From Burkholderiaceae bacterium (GTDB taxonomy: Bacteria; Pseudomonadota; Gammaproteobacteria; Burkholderiales; Burkholderiaceae_C), in NCBI GenBank assembly GCA_017848435.1, contig JAFEHU010000081.1:1-64000 (forward strand): 64,000 bases of DNA, written 5' to 3'. A model generated the notes under the pieces. The model did not search any database and was not told the origin of the DNA. It was given only the letters and a program-made list of their open reading frames with translations. Both the position numbers and the translations under genes were made by a program. This document shows positions 21,971 to 31,874 of this stretch, piece by piece (the stretch's first letter is position 1; every line of letters starts with the position of its first letter).

Positions 21971-23913
21971 GCCACCTGGCGCAACTCGGGGTGCGCCGGC
22001 ATGGCGGCGCGCAAACGACTGGTCAGCTGGTCGAGCTGGGCTTCGGTTTGCCGCAATGCGTTTTCCTGCTCAGTCAACTCGGCCAGACGCTCTTCCAGGC
22101 TGCCAGCCGCCTGCTGGATGCGGCTAATGCCATCGGCACGCTGTGCAAAACTGCGGCGGCGTTCCAGCATTTGCGTGTCCAGCTGGGCGGTGGCGGCCTT
22201 GCTCCACAACGCAGCCTCTTTCAGCGCAGCGGCAAATACAGCCTGCAAGCCGGCCATCAGTGTCTGCATCAGGCGGGCGGTGAAATCGGGTTGCGACAGC
22301 CGGAACACCTGCGTCACACCCAGGTAACGCAAGTGGTGCCGCTCCAGCTTGTCCAGGGTATCGACAAAGCGCGACAGGTCGGGCCTCGTCGGCAGCTCCA
22401 GCGAGAAGCCGTGGTCGGCATTGAGCTGGCGGAAAGCGGTCGTCAGCATGGTGTCCATTTCGCGGACCAGCTGCTGGGTCGCGTCAATGCAGGCCCTGAC
22501 ATTGCCAAGGGCTTCGGCGTAGGTCTTCTTCAAGCCAAGCTTGATGCCGGGCTGGGCCAATGCTTCCTGCAGCGGCGCTGTGGCAGCTGCCAGCCGGGTA
22601 CCGGCGAGGGTGTTGACCACCTCCCGCTTGAGTTTGAGGTGAACCGCCCGGACAGCGTTGATCCGCGGCAGGCTGGCATTGAACTCAGCCTCTTCGCCAT
22701 CCACCCGCAGGCGCATGTGCTGGATCACTGCGGTGTTTTTACCGCGCAGACCATTGAATTCGATCAACTGTTCGGCCAGGTCACGCCGCCGCACCTGCAA
22801 CAAGCGGGCGGCTTCGCGCGACAGCTCGGTCACAGTGCCATCAAGCAGGCCAGCCAGCGTCTGTTGTCTCTGGGACAGCACGGTTTGGCCCAGCAGTTGC
22901 TCAAAATGCGCCAATCGGCTGGCCTGCAACAGTCGGCCATCGCCATTGACTTTGCCGAGCAGGCCTTTTTGTGCCGACAGCGCCAGCACACGCGACTCCG
23001 GCAAGCCCAGCACCGCCGCCGAATGGCTGCGTTGGCGCTGGATTTGGGCTTCAACGTCGGCGGCAGGATTCATCGGGTCCCACAACGTGTCAATCTTGTT
23101 CAGCACCACCATGCGGGTGTCGTAACGGTCGTCGTCCACGACCAGATGCTCGCGCCAGATGGCCATGTCGGAACGGGTCACGCCGGTGTCGGCACCGAGG
23201 ATGAACACCACCGCGTGGGCCTGTGGAATCAGGTTGATCGTCAATTCGGGCTCGGCCCCAATCGCGTTCAGACCGGGCGTGTCCAGAATCACCAGGCCCT
23301 GCGCCAGCAGCGGGTGTGGCAGGTTGATGAGCGCGTGCCGCCAGCGCGGCACCTCCACCATGCCGTGCTGGTCTGGCAAGGGGTTGTCTTCGGGCGTCTC
23401 GTCATGCCAGAAATCAAGGGCACGCGCTTCAGCAATGGTGACCCGGCGCACCTCGGTGATTTTTTCCAGCGCCACGGCCATCTGTTCGGGACTGTTGGTG
23501 TCCAGCGGGAGCTGTGTCCAGTGCTCGGGAGTCTGCCGCCACTCGGCCAGCGTCTGAGGCTGCGAGCGGGACTCGATCGGCAACAGGCGCAGGCTGGTGG
23601 GCTGGCTGGCGTCATACCCCAGTTCGCTCGGGCACATGGTGGTGCGCCCGGCACGTGCGGGCAACAGACGGCGACCGTACTGGGCAAAAAAGACCGCGTT
23701 GATCAGCTCGGATTTGCCGCGCGAGAACTCGGCCACAAAGGCCACGCGGAGCTTGTCGGTGGACAGCTGCGACTGCGCCGTGTCCAGCCGGGCCTGCATG
23801 GCCACGTCCAGCAGGTCGTGCTCGCGCAGCCAGTCGCCCAATTGGGTGAGCTGGTCTGCCGCTTCGCGTCGCCAGACGCTGTGGCCGTCAAGTTGGTTGC
23901 TGAACGACGTCAT
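21967..23913 (-). CDS. bacterial dynamin-like GTPase
   Basis: The 648-residue protein has a G domain with G1 AEFSRGKSELIN (about residue 61-72), G3 DTPGLNAIG and G4 NKID, followed by long helical regions (middle/effector domain) ending in a coiled coil. This is the layout of bacterial dynamin-like proteins that remodel or bind the inner membrane; no clear membrane segment is visible. It is co-transcribed with mutY, overlapping by 4 bp. The cellular role is not defined from context. Confidence 0.88.
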   Translation of the reverse strand: MTSFSNQLDGHSVWRREAADQLTQLGDWLREHDLLDVAMQARLDTAQSQLSTDKLRVAFVAEFSRGKSELINAVFFAQYGRRLLPARAGRTTMCPSELGYDASQPTSLRLLPIESRSQPQTLAEWRQTPEHWTQLPLDTNSPEQMAVALEKITEVRRVTIAEARALDFWHDETPEDNPLPDQHGMVEVPRWRHALINLPHPLLAQGLVILDTPGLNAIGAEPELTINLIPQAHAVVFILGADTGVTRSDMAIWREHLVVDDDRYDTRMVVLNKIDTLWDPMNPAADVEAQIQRQRSHSAAVLGLPESRVLALSAQKGLLGKVNGDGRLLQASRLAHFEQLLGQTVLSQRQQTLAGLLDGTVTELSREAARLLQVRRRDLAEQLIEFNGLRGKNTAVIQHMRLRVDGEEAEFNASLPRINAVRAVHLKLKREVVNTLAGTRLAAATAPLQEALAQPGIKLGLKKTYAEALGNVRACIDATQQLVREMDTMLTTAFRQLNADHGFSLELPTRPDLSRFVDTLDKLERHHLRYLGVTQVFRLSQPDFTARLMQTLMAGLQAVFAAALKEAALWSKAATAQLDTQMLERRRSFAQRADGISRIQQAAGSLEERLAELTEQENALRQTEAQLDQLTSRLRAAMPAHPELRQVA

Positions 23914-23946
23914 TGCAGGTCAATATAGCATCTGGCCGGACAACTG

Positions 23947-24768
23947 TTACGCCTTCTGGCACACCCCACAGAAGAAGCTGGAGCGCTGGCCCTGGCGCAG
24001 CATGCGGATCGGGCCACCACACTGCCGGCAGGGCTCACCGGCCCGGTCGTACACCATGGCGGTGAGCTGAAAGTAGCCGATCTGGCCATCGGCACTGGAA
24101 AAGTCGCGCAGGGTGCTGCCGCCCTGGGCCAGTGCATTCGACAGCACCTGCTTGATGGCGGCATGCAGCCGGGCCACACGCGGCCCCGTCAGGCGCATCG
24201 CCCGGGTGGTAGGTCGGATGCCGGCCAGAAACAACGCCTCGGACGCGTAGATGTTGCCCACGCCCACCACCAGTTCCCCGGCCAGCAGCACCTGTTTGAT
24301 GGCGGTGCGGCGCTCTTTGAGCCCGGCACGGAAGGTGGCGAGGTCAAACGCGTCGGTCAAGGGTTCCGGCCCAAGGCGGCCCAGCAGCTTCACGGCCACC
24401 GGGTCCTGCTCACTGGGCGCATAGACCACGGCACCAAAGCGCCGCGGGTCGTGTAACCGCAGCCGCCCGTGGCTGGTCAACAGCTCGAAATGGTCGTGCC
24501 GCCCTGGCGGCGGCAAGGTGCTGGCAAACGACAGGCTGCCCGACATGCCCAGGTGCAGCAGCAGCAAGCCCGCAGGCTCGGCCAGGTCCACCAGCAGGTA
24601 CTTGCCACGCCGCCGCACGCCCAGCACCTGCCGGCCCTGCAGGCTGGCCAACTCGCAACCGAGCGGCCAGCGCAGCGGTTGGCCCAGCTGCGCCGACGCA
24701 ATCCGGGCACCGGCAATCCGCGCCGCAAAGCTCAGGCGGGTAACTTCAACTTCGGGCAATTCGGGCAT
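23947..24768 (-). CDS. mutM: formamidopyrimidine-DNA glycosylase
   Basis: The 273-residue Fpg/MutM excises 8-oxoguanine and formamidopyrimidines. It starts MPELPEVEV, so Pro becomes the catalytic N-terminal residue after Met removal. The H2TH region ([17 protein letters not shown]) and a C-terminal zinc finger (CRQCGG ... CGVC) are intact. ATG at 24768 is fixed by this motif; the longer upstream frame is not coding. It lies downstream of the dynamin-mutY pair on the same strand with a 33-bp gap, and is divergent from the TPR gene. Confidence 0.97.
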   Translation of the reverse strand: MPELPEVEVTRLSFAARIAGARIASAQLGQPLRWPLGCELASLQGRQVLGVRRRGKYLLVDLAEPAGLLLLHLGMSGSLSFASTLPPPGRHDHFELLTSHGRLRLHDPRRFGAVVYAPSEQDPVAVKLLGRLGPEPLTDAFDLATFRAGLKERRTAIKQVLLAGELVVGVGNIYASEALFLAGIRPTTRAMRLTGPRVARLHAAIKQVLSNALAQGGSTLRDFSSADGQIGYFQLTAMVYDRAGEPCRQCGGPIRMLRQGQRSSFFCGVCQKA

Positions 24769-24849
24769 GGGTGGGTGAGGCACAACGGCGCCTGCGGGGT
24801 ATCCACAGCACCGGCCTTTGCAGGCACAGCGTTCAATTATCATGTCTTC

Positions 24850-26583
24850 ATGACACGACTTATCTGGCTCGGCGGCTTGGCCCTTTCCCTTGCAGCGCCT
24901 GTGCTGCAGGCACAAACCCCGGCGGCTGGCCCGGCACGGGCAGTGCCGGTGCAGGACTCTGGGCTGGATGGCCGGTTGTTCTACCAGCTGCTGCTGGGCG
25001 AGTTGAACGCGCGTGCTGGCGAACCCGGTGCCGGCTTCTCGCTGATGCTGGACGCCGCGCGCAAAACCAACAACGAGCAGCTCTACCAGCGTTCGGTAGA
25101 CATTGCGCTCCAGGCCCGCTCAGGCGACTCGGCACTGCAGGCGGCACGCGCCTGGAAACAGGCGTTCCCCAAATCGCGTGAAGCCAACCGCTACGTGCTG
25201 CAGATCCTGGTCGCGCTGAACCGGGTGGAAGACAGCGCAGAACCCCTGAAAGCCGAAATCGCCCTTGCACCGCCCGACCTGCTGCCGCTGGCGATCACCG
25301 GCCTGCCCCGTGCGTACGCGCGGGTGACCGACAAGAAACTCGCGGCCACCATGGTGGAACAGGTGCTGGCCGACACGCTCAGCACCCCGGCGCTGGCATC
25401 GGTCAGCTGGGTCGCCATTGGCCGGATGCGGCTGGCCGCAGGCGACATCCCTGCCAGCTTCGAGGCCGCGCAACGCGCCCAGGCAGCCGACCGCAAGTCG
25501 GACGCCCCGGTGCTGCTGGCGCTGGAACTGATGGAGGCCAAATACCCACAGGCCGAAACTCTGGTCAAGACCTACTTCAGCGGCACAGTGCCCCCCGATC
25601 TGCGCATGGCCTATGCCCGTGTGCTGCTGGACGCCCAGCGCTACGGCGAAGCCACCCAGCAAACCCAGCTGCTGGTCAACCAGCACCCAGACCGGGCCGA
25701 TGGCTGGCTGGTGCTTGGCACCCTGCAGTTGCAGGACAACCTGCTCGATGCGGCCGACCGCTCGCTGCAGCGCTTCTTGCCGCTGGCCCAGAAACTGCCG
25801 CAGGAAGAGCGCAACCGCGCCTTGGCGCAGGCCTACCTCGGTCTGGCGCAGATTGCCGAAAAACGCCGCAACTTCACCGCCGCCGAAGGCTGGCTGGCCA
25901 AGATCGACAAGGCCCAAGACCTGATGGCCGCACAAAGCCGCCGCGCGTCCATCCTTGCCAAGCAGGGCAAACTGCCCGAAGCACGCCAGATGATCCGCAG
26001 CCTGCCCGAACGCGACCCAAGCGATGCACGGCTCAAACTGCTGGCGGAAGTGCAACTGCTGCGCGACAACAAACAATACCCGCTCGCCTACGACCTGCTC
26101 GGCAAGGCCATCGCTGCCAACCCGGAAGACGCTGACCTGATGTACGACCAGGCCCTGCTGGCCGAAAAAACCGGTGCGCTGGACGACATGGAGCGCCTGC
26201 TGCGCCGCGTCATCGCCCTCAAACCCGACTTCCAACACGCCTACAACGCGCTTGGCTACTCGCTGGCCGAACGCAACGTCCGGCTGCCGGAAGCGCGGCA
26301 GCTGATCAAGAAGGCGCTGGAAATCACACCGGGCGACCCGTTCATCACCGACAGCCTGGGCTGGGTCGAATTCCGCATGGGCAACCTGCCGGAAGCCGCG
26401 CGGGTGCTGGAGCAGGCCTACAAAGCCAAGCCCGACGCTGAAATTGCCGCCCACCTCGGCGAAGTGCTGTGGGCCATGGGGCAAAAAGAGAAGGCCACCA
26501 ACATCTGGAAAGAAGGCATGTTGCTCAACTCCGACAACGAGACCCTGCGCCAGACCCTGCAGCGTCTGCGCGTCAAGCTGTGA
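24850..26583 (+). CDS. exported tetratricopeptide-repeat protein
   Basis: The 577-residue protein starts with a signal peptide ([21 protein letters not shown]) and then consists of repeated TPR-like helix pairs across its length (for example [14 protein letters not shown] and [18 protein letters not shown]). It corresponds to the TPR protein encoded directly before lolB in Pseudomonas and many proteobacteria, of unclear envelope function. It is upstream of lolB with a 5-bp gap, so lolB and probably ispE are cotranscribed. Confidence 0.85.
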   Translation: MTRLIWLGGLALSLAAPVLQAQTPAAGPARAVPVQDSGLDGRLFYQLLLGELNARAGEPGAGFSLMLDAARKTNNEQLYQRSVDIALQARSGDSALQAARAWKQAFPKSREANRYVLQILVALNRVEDSAEPLKAEIALAPPDLLPLAITGLPRAYARVTDKKLAATMVEQVLADTLSTPALASVSWVAIGRMRLAAGDIPASFEAAQRAQAADRKSDAPVLLALELMEAKYPQAETLVKTYFSGTVPPDLRMAYARVLLDAQRYGEATQQTQLLVNQHPDRADGWLVLGTLQLQDNLLDAADRSLQRFLPLAQKLPQEERNRALAQAYLGLAQIAEKRRNFTAAEGWLAKIDKAQDLMAAQSRRASILAKQGKLPEARQMIRSLPERDPSDARLKLLAEVQLLRDNKQYPLAYDLLGKAIAANPEDADLMYDQALLAEKTGALDDMERLLRRVIALKPDFQHAYNALGYSLAERNVRLPEARQLIKKALEITPGDPFITDSLGWVEFRMGNLPEAARVLEQAYKAKPDAEIAAHLGEVLWAMGQKEKATNIWKEGMLLNSDNETLRQTLQRLRVKL

Positions 26584-26588
26584 GCCGC

Positions 26589-27089
26589 ATGCGCTGCGCC
26601 AGCCTGCTGTTTGCTATTTTTTTAGTAGCGGGCTGTGCAGGTTTGACTAGGGCGCCCGACCCAAACGGCACTGAAAACACCCCAGCGGCAATTCAAACCC
26701 AATGGAGCGGCCGCCTGGCACTGAAAATCGACAGCCAGCCGCCACAGTCCTTCTCCGCTGCCTTTGAGCTGAACGGCTCCGCACAGCAGGGCAGCATGAC
26801 GCTCAGCACCCCGCTTGGCAGCACACTCGCCCTGCTGGCCTGGACGCCACAGCGCGCCACGCTGCAGTCGCCCCGCGAGAACCAGCAATTCGCCTCGGTC
26901 GACGCGCTGGTGGCCCACGTGACGGGCACCAACATCCCCGCCCAGGCGCTGTTTGACTGGCTGCAGGGCAAAAACACCGCCAGCGCCGGCTGGCAGGCCG
27001 ACCTGTCCCAGCATGCCAGCGGCCGCATCGTGGCGCGCCAGACACGGCCGCCACAACCGGCCGAACTGCGCATCGTGCTGGACCGCTGA
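26589..27089 (+). CDS. lolB: outer-membrane lipoprotein LolB
   Basis: LolB (166 residues) receives lipoproteins from LolA and inserts them in the outer membrane. The lipobox LVAGC puts the acylated Cys at residue 16. The body matches the LolB fold (WSGRLALKI, DWLQGK). ATG at 26589 is used; a GTG three codons earlier overlaps the TPR gene stop. Codons from about residue 8 to 26 lie in a low-GC segment (26610-26666) that looks like a copy of the dispersed repeat, so the signal peptide and lipobox may be repeat-derived. Confidence 0.93.
   Translation: MRCASLLFAIFLVAGCAGLTRAPDPNGTENTPAAIQTQWSGRLALKIDSQPPQSFSAAFELNGSAQQGSMTLSTPLGSTLALLAWTPQRATLQSPRENQQFASVDALVAHVTGTNIPAQALFDWLQGKNTASAGWQADLSQHASGRIVARQTRPPQPAELRIVLDR
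26610..26666 (+). repeat. dispersed repeat, copy inside lolB signal region
   Basis: TTTGCTAT ... TTAGTAGC followed by AGGTTTGACTAGGGC aligns with the copy at 33779-33840 (minus) and more loosely with the intergenic copies. This is the most diverged of the assigned copies. Confidence 0.5.
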
Positions 27090-27121
27090 GCCCTGCGCCT
27101 GTTGCCCCTGTTCCTGGTCCC

Positions 27122-27988
27122 ATGCAAGCCCTGTACGACGTGCCCGCGCCGGCCAAGCTGAACCTGTTCCTGCACATCACTGGACGCCGCGCCGACGGCT
27201 ACCACCTGCTGCAGTCGGTCTTCATGCTGATCGACTGGCAGGACCATTTGAATTTTGAGTTGCGGGCCGACGGCCAGATCAGCCGCGAAGACCTGACCAC
27301 GCCGCTGCCGGCCAATGACCTCACCGTCCGCGCCGCCCAGGCATTGCAAACCTTGACTGGCCACCTGGAGGGTGTCCACATCGGTGTCCACAAGGCCATC
27401 CCGGCACAGGCCGGCATGGGTGGCGGCTCGTCGGACGCCGCCAGTTGCTTGCTGGCGCTGAACCGGCTCTGGCGGTTGAACCTGCCACTGGCCACGCTGT
27501 GTGCGGTGGGTGAGCAACTCGGGGCCGACGTGCCATTTTTTTTGCACGGACGGAACGCCTGGGTCGAGGGCATTGGTGAGAAAATCACACCTGTTGACTT
27601 GCCACCGGCACGCTGTGTGGTGGTCAAACCAGCCGCCGGGCTCGCCACTGAAGCGATTTTTTCAAATTCCGCGCTCAAACGCGACACTGAAACTGCTACA
27701 ATCTTAGGCTTTGCTGCAAACCCATATGGCTTCGGCCACAATGATTTGCAACCCGTCGCACAAATCCTGTGCCCCGGCGTTGGTCAAGCCCTCCAGTGGC
27801 TCGGCGAACACGGTCTTCAGGGCAAAATGACGGGCTCCGGCAGCGCGGTATTTGCGCTGTTGCCGCCTCCAGCATGGCTGGACAGCGCTCCGGAGGTCTT
27901 GGCCAATGCCCCCAGCGGGTGGCAGGTCAGGCACTGCAGCAATATGGACGTTCACCCATTGGTGGGGTGGGCGACCAGCGACAAATAA
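27122..27988 (+). CDS. ispE: 4-diphosphocytidyl-2-C-methyl-D-erythritol kinase
   Basis: This 288-residue GHMP kinase phosphorylates CDP-ME in the non-mevalonate isoprenoid pathway. It has the PAKLNLFLHITGRR start, the ATP-binding block PAQAGMGGGSSDAAS and a C-terminal KMTGSGSAVFA motif. Order lolB-ispE-tRNA-Gln-prs-rplY-pth is the classic proteobacterial block. A short low-GC patch around 27655-27720 is coding and conserved in frame. Confidence 0.97.
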   Translation: MQALYDVPAPAKLNLFLHITGRRADGYHLLQSVFMLIDWQDHLNFELRADGQISREDLTTPLPANDLTVRAAQALQTLTGHLEGVHIGVHKAIPAQAGMGGGSSDAASCLLALNRLWRLNLPLATLCAVGEQLGADVPFFLHGRNAWVEGIGEKITPVDLPPARCVVVKPAAGLATEAIFSNSALKRDTETATILGFAANPYGFGHNDLQPVAQILCPGVGQALQWLGEHGLQGKMTGSGSAVFALLPPPAWLDSAPEVLANAPSGWQVRHCSNMDVHPLVGWATSDK

Positions 27989-28019
27989 AGGGTGGGTGGC
28001 ATCTGCCGCCTTCCTGTGT

Positions 28020-28096
28020 AGGGGAGTCGCCAAGTTGGTAAAGGCACTGGATTTTGATTCCAGCATGCGAGGGTTCGAGTCCTTCCTCCCCTGCCA
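28020..28096 (+). tRNA. tRNA-Gln(UUG)
   Basis: A complete cloverleaf is readable: acceptor AGGGGAG/CTCCCCT, D arm GCC...GGC, anticodon stem CTGGA/TCCAG with loop TTTTGAT (anticodon TTG), T arm GAGGG-TTCGAGT-CCTTC, G73 and encoded CCA. It sits between ispE and prs as in many proteobacteria. Confidence 0.96.
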
Positions 28097-28135
28097 AAAT
28101 TTTTGGCAATAAAAATTTAGATCGCTGGAACGCTC

Positions 28136-29110
28136 ATGCAGGTTCACAACCCGGATTTCATGGTCTTCACCGGCAATGCCAACCCTGGCATGGCCGCTGA
28201 GATTGCGCAGAATCTGGGCATCACGCTCGGCGCCGCCCATGTGGGCCGCTTCTCGGACGGTGAAGTCACGGTCGAGATCAACCAGAACGTCCGGGCACGC
28301 GACGTGTTTGTGGTGCAGTCCACCTGCGCCCCGACCAACGAGAACCTGATGGAGTTGCTGATCATGGTCGACGCGTTGAAACGCGCCTCGGCCGAACGCA
28401 TCAGCGCGGTGATTCCGTACTTTGGCTACGCCCGGCAAGACCGCCGCCCGCGTTCTGCCCGGGTGCCGATCACCGCCAAGGTGGTGGCCAACATGCTGCA
28501 GGCGGTCGGTGTCGACCGCGTGCTCACCATGGATTTGCACGCCGACCAGATCCAGGGCTTTTTCGACATCCCGGTGGACAACATCTACGCGTCGCCGGTG
28601 CTGCTGGGCGATTTGCGGATGCAGAAGTACGAAGACCTGATCGTGGTCTCGCCCGACGTCGGTGGTGTGGTGCGCGCCCGTGCGCTGGCCAAACAGCTGA
28701 ACTGTGACATGGCCATCATCGACAAGCGTCGCCCGAAGGCGAATGTGAGCGAAGTGATGCACGTGATCGGCGAGATCGACGGCCGCAACTGCGTGATCAT
28801 GGACGACATGATCGACACCGCTGGCACGCTGGTGAAAGCGGCCGAGGTGTTGAAGGAACGTGGTGCCAAGAAGGTCTACGCCTACTGCACCCACCCGATT
28901 TTTTCCGGCCCGGCGATCGAACGCATCGCCAAGGGCTCGGTGCTCGACGAAGTGGTGGTGACCAACACCATCCCGCTGAGCGACGCCGCCCTCGCCTGCG
29001 GCAAGATCCGCCAACTGTCCGTGGCACCGCTGATCGCCGAGACGATCCAGCGCATTGCCAAGGGCGAGTCGGTGATGAGTTTGTTCTCGGACCAGGACAA
29101 TTTGTTCTGA
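28136..29110 (+). CDS. prs: ribose-phosphate pyrophosphokinase
   Basis: This 324-residue enzyme makes PRPP from ribose 5-phosphate and ATP, feeding nucleotide, His and Trp synthesis. Visible are the flexible-loop region [18 protein letters not shown] (18 residues), the [11 protein letters not shown] block and the PRPP-binding [12 protein letters not shown]. Length and start ([15 protein letters not shown]) fit the family. A terminator follows. Confidence 0.97.
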   Translation: MQVHNPDFMVFTGNANPGMAAEIAQNLGITLGAAHVGRFSDGEVTVEINQNVRARDVFVVQSTCAPTNENLMELLIMVDALKRASAERISAVIPYFGYARQDRRPRSARVPITAKVVANMLQAVGVDRVLTMDLHADQIQGFFDIPVDNIYASPVLLGDLRMQKYEDLIVVSPDVGGVVRARALAKQLNCDMAIIDKRRPKANVSEVMHVIGEIDGRNCVIMDDMIDTAGTLVKAAEVLKERGAKKVYAYCTHPIFSGPAIERIAKGSVLDEVVVTNTIPLSDAALACGKIRQLSVAPLIAETIQRIAKGESVMSLFSDQDNLF

Positions 29111-29125
29111 CCGGGGCAAGTAGCA

Positions 29126-29148
29126 AACCTCGGTAACGGGGTTTTTTT
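29126..29148 (+). terminator. rho-independent terminator after prs
   Basis: AACCTCG-GTAA-CGGGGTT forms a hairpin and is followed by a run of T (29142-29148), 15 bp after the prs stop. Confidence 0.75.
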
Positions 29149-29193
29149 AAACCGGAATCACACTGGTCGCGGTGGATTCCTCAGGGAGTAGTT

Positions 29194-29853
29194 ATGAAAT
29201 TCGTCGCTTTTGAGCGTACCAAGCAGGGCACGGGTGCGAGCCGCCGTCTCCGCAATTCGGGCAAAACCCCCGGCATCGTTTACGGTGGCATTGACGGCAA
29301 GCCACAACTGATCGAGCTGGACCACAACGCACTGTGGCACGCGCTGAAAAAAGAAGCCTTCCATTCCAGCGTGATGGAAATGGAACTGGCTGGCAGCGTT
29401 ACCAAAGTCCTGCTGCGTGACTTCGTCATGCACCCGTACAAACAGCAAGTCCAGCACGTTGACTTCCAGCGCGTGGACGCCAACACCGTGCTGCACACCA
29501 AGGTGGCCCTGCACTATAGCGGCGAAGAAAACTCGCCAGCCGTGAAAGCCGACGCCTGCCTGATCAACCACGTGCTGAACGAACTGGAAGTCGCCTGCCT
29601 GCCACGCGACCTGCCCGAGTTCATCGCCGTGGACCTGAGCGGAATGAAAAAAGGCTCGTCGGTTCACCTGAACGACGTCAAGCTGCCCAAAGGCGTGAAA
29701 GCCGTCCTGCGTGGCAAGGTCAACCCGGTGCTGGTCACGGCCACCCCACCGGTGGTGGAAGAAGCCCCCGATCCAGCCGCTGCGGCCGCACCGGCTGCCG
29801 ACGCCAAGGGTGGCAAAGGCAAACCCGCCGCCAAGCCTGCCGCCAAGAAATAA
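29194..29853 (+). CDS. rplY: 50S ribosomal protein L25 (CTC form)
   Basis: The 219-residue protein is the long CTC type: an L25 domain binding 5S rRNA (residues 1-90, with [21 protein letters not shown]) and a beta-rich C-terminal domain, ending in an Ala/Lys-rich tail from about 195. The start follows AGGGAGTAGTT. It lies between prs and pth as usual. Confidence 0.97.
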   Translation: MKFVAFERTKQGTGASRRLRNSGKTPGIVYGGIDGKPQLIELDHNALWHALKKEAFHSSVMEMELAGSVTKVLLRDFVMHPYKQQVQHVDFQRVDANTVLHTKVALHYSGEENSPAVKADACLINHVLNELEVACLPRDLPEFIAVDLSGMKKGSSVHLNDVKLPKGVKAVLRGKVNPVLVTATPPVVEEAPDPAAAAAPAADAKGGKGKPAAKPAAKK

Positions 29854-29893
29854 GCCCACAGCGGCCTCGCCCGCTGGTCTGATGTTTCTGGCA

Positions 29894-29919
29894 ACGGCCC
29901 ACTTCGGTGGGCCGTTTTC
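29894..29919 (+). terminator. rho-independent terminator after rplY
   Basis: ACGGCCCAC-TTCG-GTGGGCCGT followed by TTTT forms a strong 9-bp hairpin between rplY and pth. Confidence 0.9.
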
Positions 29920-29961
29920 ATTGGTGCCACGCGGCCGTGGTGCCAGCACCGATAATTTCGC

Positions 29962-30594
29962 ATGATCAAGTTGTTTGTTGGCCTGGGCAATCCGGGCCCC
30001 GAGTACGAGGCCACGCGGCACAACGCGGGTTTCTGGTGGCTGGACGCGCTGGCCCGCGAATGGAAGCTGTCGCTGCAACCCGACCGCAGCTACCACGGGC
30101 TGGTGGCGCGCACCACCGTGGGTGGCCAGACCGTCTGGCTGCTGGCGCCTCAGACCTTCATGAACCTGTCGGGCAAGTCGGTGGCGGCGCTGGCACGTTT
30201 CTTCAAGATTGCGCCGCAGGAGATCATGGTCGTGCACGACGAGCTGGACATCGTGCCCGGCGAGGTCAAGCTCAAGTTCGGTGGCAGCCACGCTGGCCAC
30301 AACGGCCTGCGCGACATCCACGCCCAGCTCGGTACCGGTGACTACTGGCGGCTGCGCCTTGGTGTGGGCCACCCCGGTGTCAAGGCCGAGGTGGTGAACT
30401 GGGTACTGAAAAAACCGTCGCCCGAACACCGCAGCGCCATCGAGGCGGGGATTGCGCATTCCCTGCAGGCTGTGCCACAGTTGCTGGCCGGCGAGATGGA
30501 AAAAGCCACGATGGCGGTGCACACCCGCAAACCGCCGCGGCCCAAGCCCCCGAGGCCAGGCCATTTGTCGGCGACCGAAGCGCCCAACCCCTGA
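29962..30594 (+). CDS. pth: peptidyl-tRNA hydrolase
   Basis: Pth (210 residues) releases peptides from stalled peptidyl-tRNAs. The catalytic His lies in TRHNAGFW near residue 22, with Asn in PQTFMNLSG and Asp in HDELDIVPG. Length is normal, with a Pro/Lys-rich C-terminal tail. It follows the rplY terminator and precedes the DUF4124-like gene by 28 bp. Confidence 0.97.
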   Translation: MIKLFVGLGNPGPEYEATRHNAGFWWLDALAREWKLSLQPDRSYHGLVARTTVGGQTVWLLAPQTFMNLSGKSVAALARFFKIAPQEIMVVHDELDIVPGEVKLKFGGSHAGHNGLRDIHAQLGTGDYWRLRLGVGHPGVKAEVVNWVLKKPSPEHRSAIEAGIAHSLQAVPQLLAGEMEKATMAVHTRKPPRPKPPRPGHLSATEAPNP

Positions 30595-30622
30595 ACTGCA
30601 CACCGCCAACCGGAGAACACCC

Positions 30623-31054
30623 ATGCGTTCGTTTCAAGCCTGTGCTTTCGTCGCCCTGTCGCTGGTCTGCGGCCTGGCTGCAGCGCAAACCGCTTACCGT
30701 TGCGGCAACAGCTACAGCCAGTCGCCGTGCGCGAACGGTACCGCTGTGGACATTTCCGACACGCGCAGCGCTGCCCAGAAACGCGATGCCGACGAGACGG
30801 CCAGGCGCAATGCCCAAGCCGCTGATGCGATGGAAAAAACCCGCATGAAAGAAGAGGCGCGACTGGACAATTTGCGGGCTAAACAAGCCCGGTTGGCCAA
30901 CGACACCAAGCGCATTGAAGATGCCAACGCGCGGTATGCGGCGGAGAGCAAACGGCGCCAGCAAATTCAGAATACCCGCAGCAAGGTGGTGCTGCCGGAT
31001 TACGTCATCGCGGCCAAACCCGACGGCAAAAAGAAACGCCCGTCACAACACTGA
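30623..31054 (+). CDS. exported DUF4124-like protein
   Basis: The 143-residue protein has a signal peptide (cleavage after GLAAAQ) and then a short TAYRCGNSYSQSPC segment like the DUF4124 domain, with two Cys likely to form a disulfide. The rest is a charged Ala/Arg/Lys/Glu helix of about 90 residues, probably a coiled coil. The function of this common betaproteobacterial family is unknown. It converges on the ferredoxin gene. Confidence 0.8.
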   Translation: MRSFQACAFVALSLVCGLAAAQTAYRCGNSYSQSPCANGTAVDISDTRSAAQKRDADETARRNAQAADAMEKTRMKEEARLDNLRAKQARLANDTKRIEDANARYAAESKRRQQIQNTRSKVVLPDYVIAAKPDGKKKRPSQH

Positions 31055-31075
31055 GCCTGCGGGTAGCGTCTGCGC

Positions 31076-31351
31076 TCAAGGCGCGGCCAGGTTGCCGGCC
31101 TGTGCCTCGGCCTGCAAGCGCCGGAATTTCTGCCACAGCGTTTCCTGGCTTTCCACGAACTGTGGGTTGACCGGGATGCAGGCCACCGGACAGACCTGCA
31201 CACACTGGGGCTCGTCAAAGTGGCCAACGCATTCGGTGCATTTGTTCGGGTCGATCTCGTAGATCTCTTTGCCGAGGTAGATCGCCCCGTTCGGGCACTC
31301 GGGCTCGCACACGTCGCAGTTGATGCATTCGTCGGTGATCAGCAGGGCCAT
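31076..31351 (-). CDS. 2[4Fe-4S] ferredoxin, YfhL type
   Basis: The 91 residues hold two cluster motifs: CINCDVCEPEC near the start and CTECVGHFDEPQCVQVC, the second with the loop insertion typical of YfhL/Alvin ferredoxins, plus a C-terminal helical extension. It carries electrons in the cytoplasm. It lies just downstream of coaD on the same strand; the association with coaD is common in betaproteobacteria. Confidence 0.95.
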   Translation of the reverse strand: MALLITDECINCDVCEPECPNGAIYLGKEIYEIDPNKCTECVGHFDEPQCVQVCPVACIPVNPQFVESQETLWQKFRRLQAEAQAGNLAAP

Positions 31352-31372
31352 GGCGGTGCGCTTTCTGCCGGG

Positions 31373-31867
31373 TCAGGCGGCCATCAAGGGCCGCAGGGCG
31401 GTGGCCACGGTGGGGCTGACCATCTGGCTGACGTCGCCGCCCAACTGGCTGATCTCGCGCACCAGCGTGCTGCTGATGCACTGCAGCTCGGCGCGCGGCA
31501 GCAGGAACACGGTTTCCACTTCGGGCAGCAGCTTGCGGTTCATCGCCGCCATTTGCGACTCGTAGTCGAAGTCGGTCATGTTGCGGATGCCACGCACCAC
31601 GGCCACCGCTTCTTCAGCAGCGCAGAAGTCCATGATCAGCCCGTCAAACGGCACCACCCGCACGTTGTGCACGTCTTTCAGCGCCTGTTGGGCGATCAAC
31701 ATGCGTTCTTCGAGGCTGAAGCGGGTTTTCTTGTGGTGGGCCACCGCCACCGCAACGATCAGCGTGTCAAACAGGCCCGATGCGCGCCGCACCACGTCTT
31801 CGTGGCCAAGGGTGATCGGATCGAATGTGCCGGAATACACAGCAATGCGGGAGGATGTGGAAACCAT
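31373..31867 (-). CDS. coaD: pantetheine-phosphate adenylyltransferase
   Basis: This 164-residue enzyme catalyses the penultimate CoA step. The nucleotidyltransferase motif GTFDPITLGH is at about residues 13-22, and the ISSTLVRE motif is near the C-terminus. ATG at 31867 gives the family length. It starts 7 bp after rsmD, matching the widespread rsmD-coaD arrangement. Confidence 0.97.
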   Translation of the reverse strand: MVSTSSRIAVYSGTFDPITLGHEDVVRRASGLFDTLIVAVAVAHHKKTRFSLEERMLIAQQALKDVHNVRVVPFDGLIMDFCAAEEAVAVVRGIRNMTDFDYESQMAAMNRKLLPEVETVFLLPRAELQCISSTLVREISQLGGDVSQMVSPTVATALRPLMAA

Positions 31868-31874
31868 CTGCCGA

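Noticed and set aside
21928..23928. 666-codon open frame on the plus strand opposite the dynamin-like gene
   Set aside because: High-GC antisense shadow: His/Gln/Arg-rich composition, no domain, while the minus strand holds clear GTPase motifs.
27655..27720. AT-richer patch in ispE as another dispersed repeat
   Set aside because: Only short similarity; the ordered blocks of the repeat are not present.
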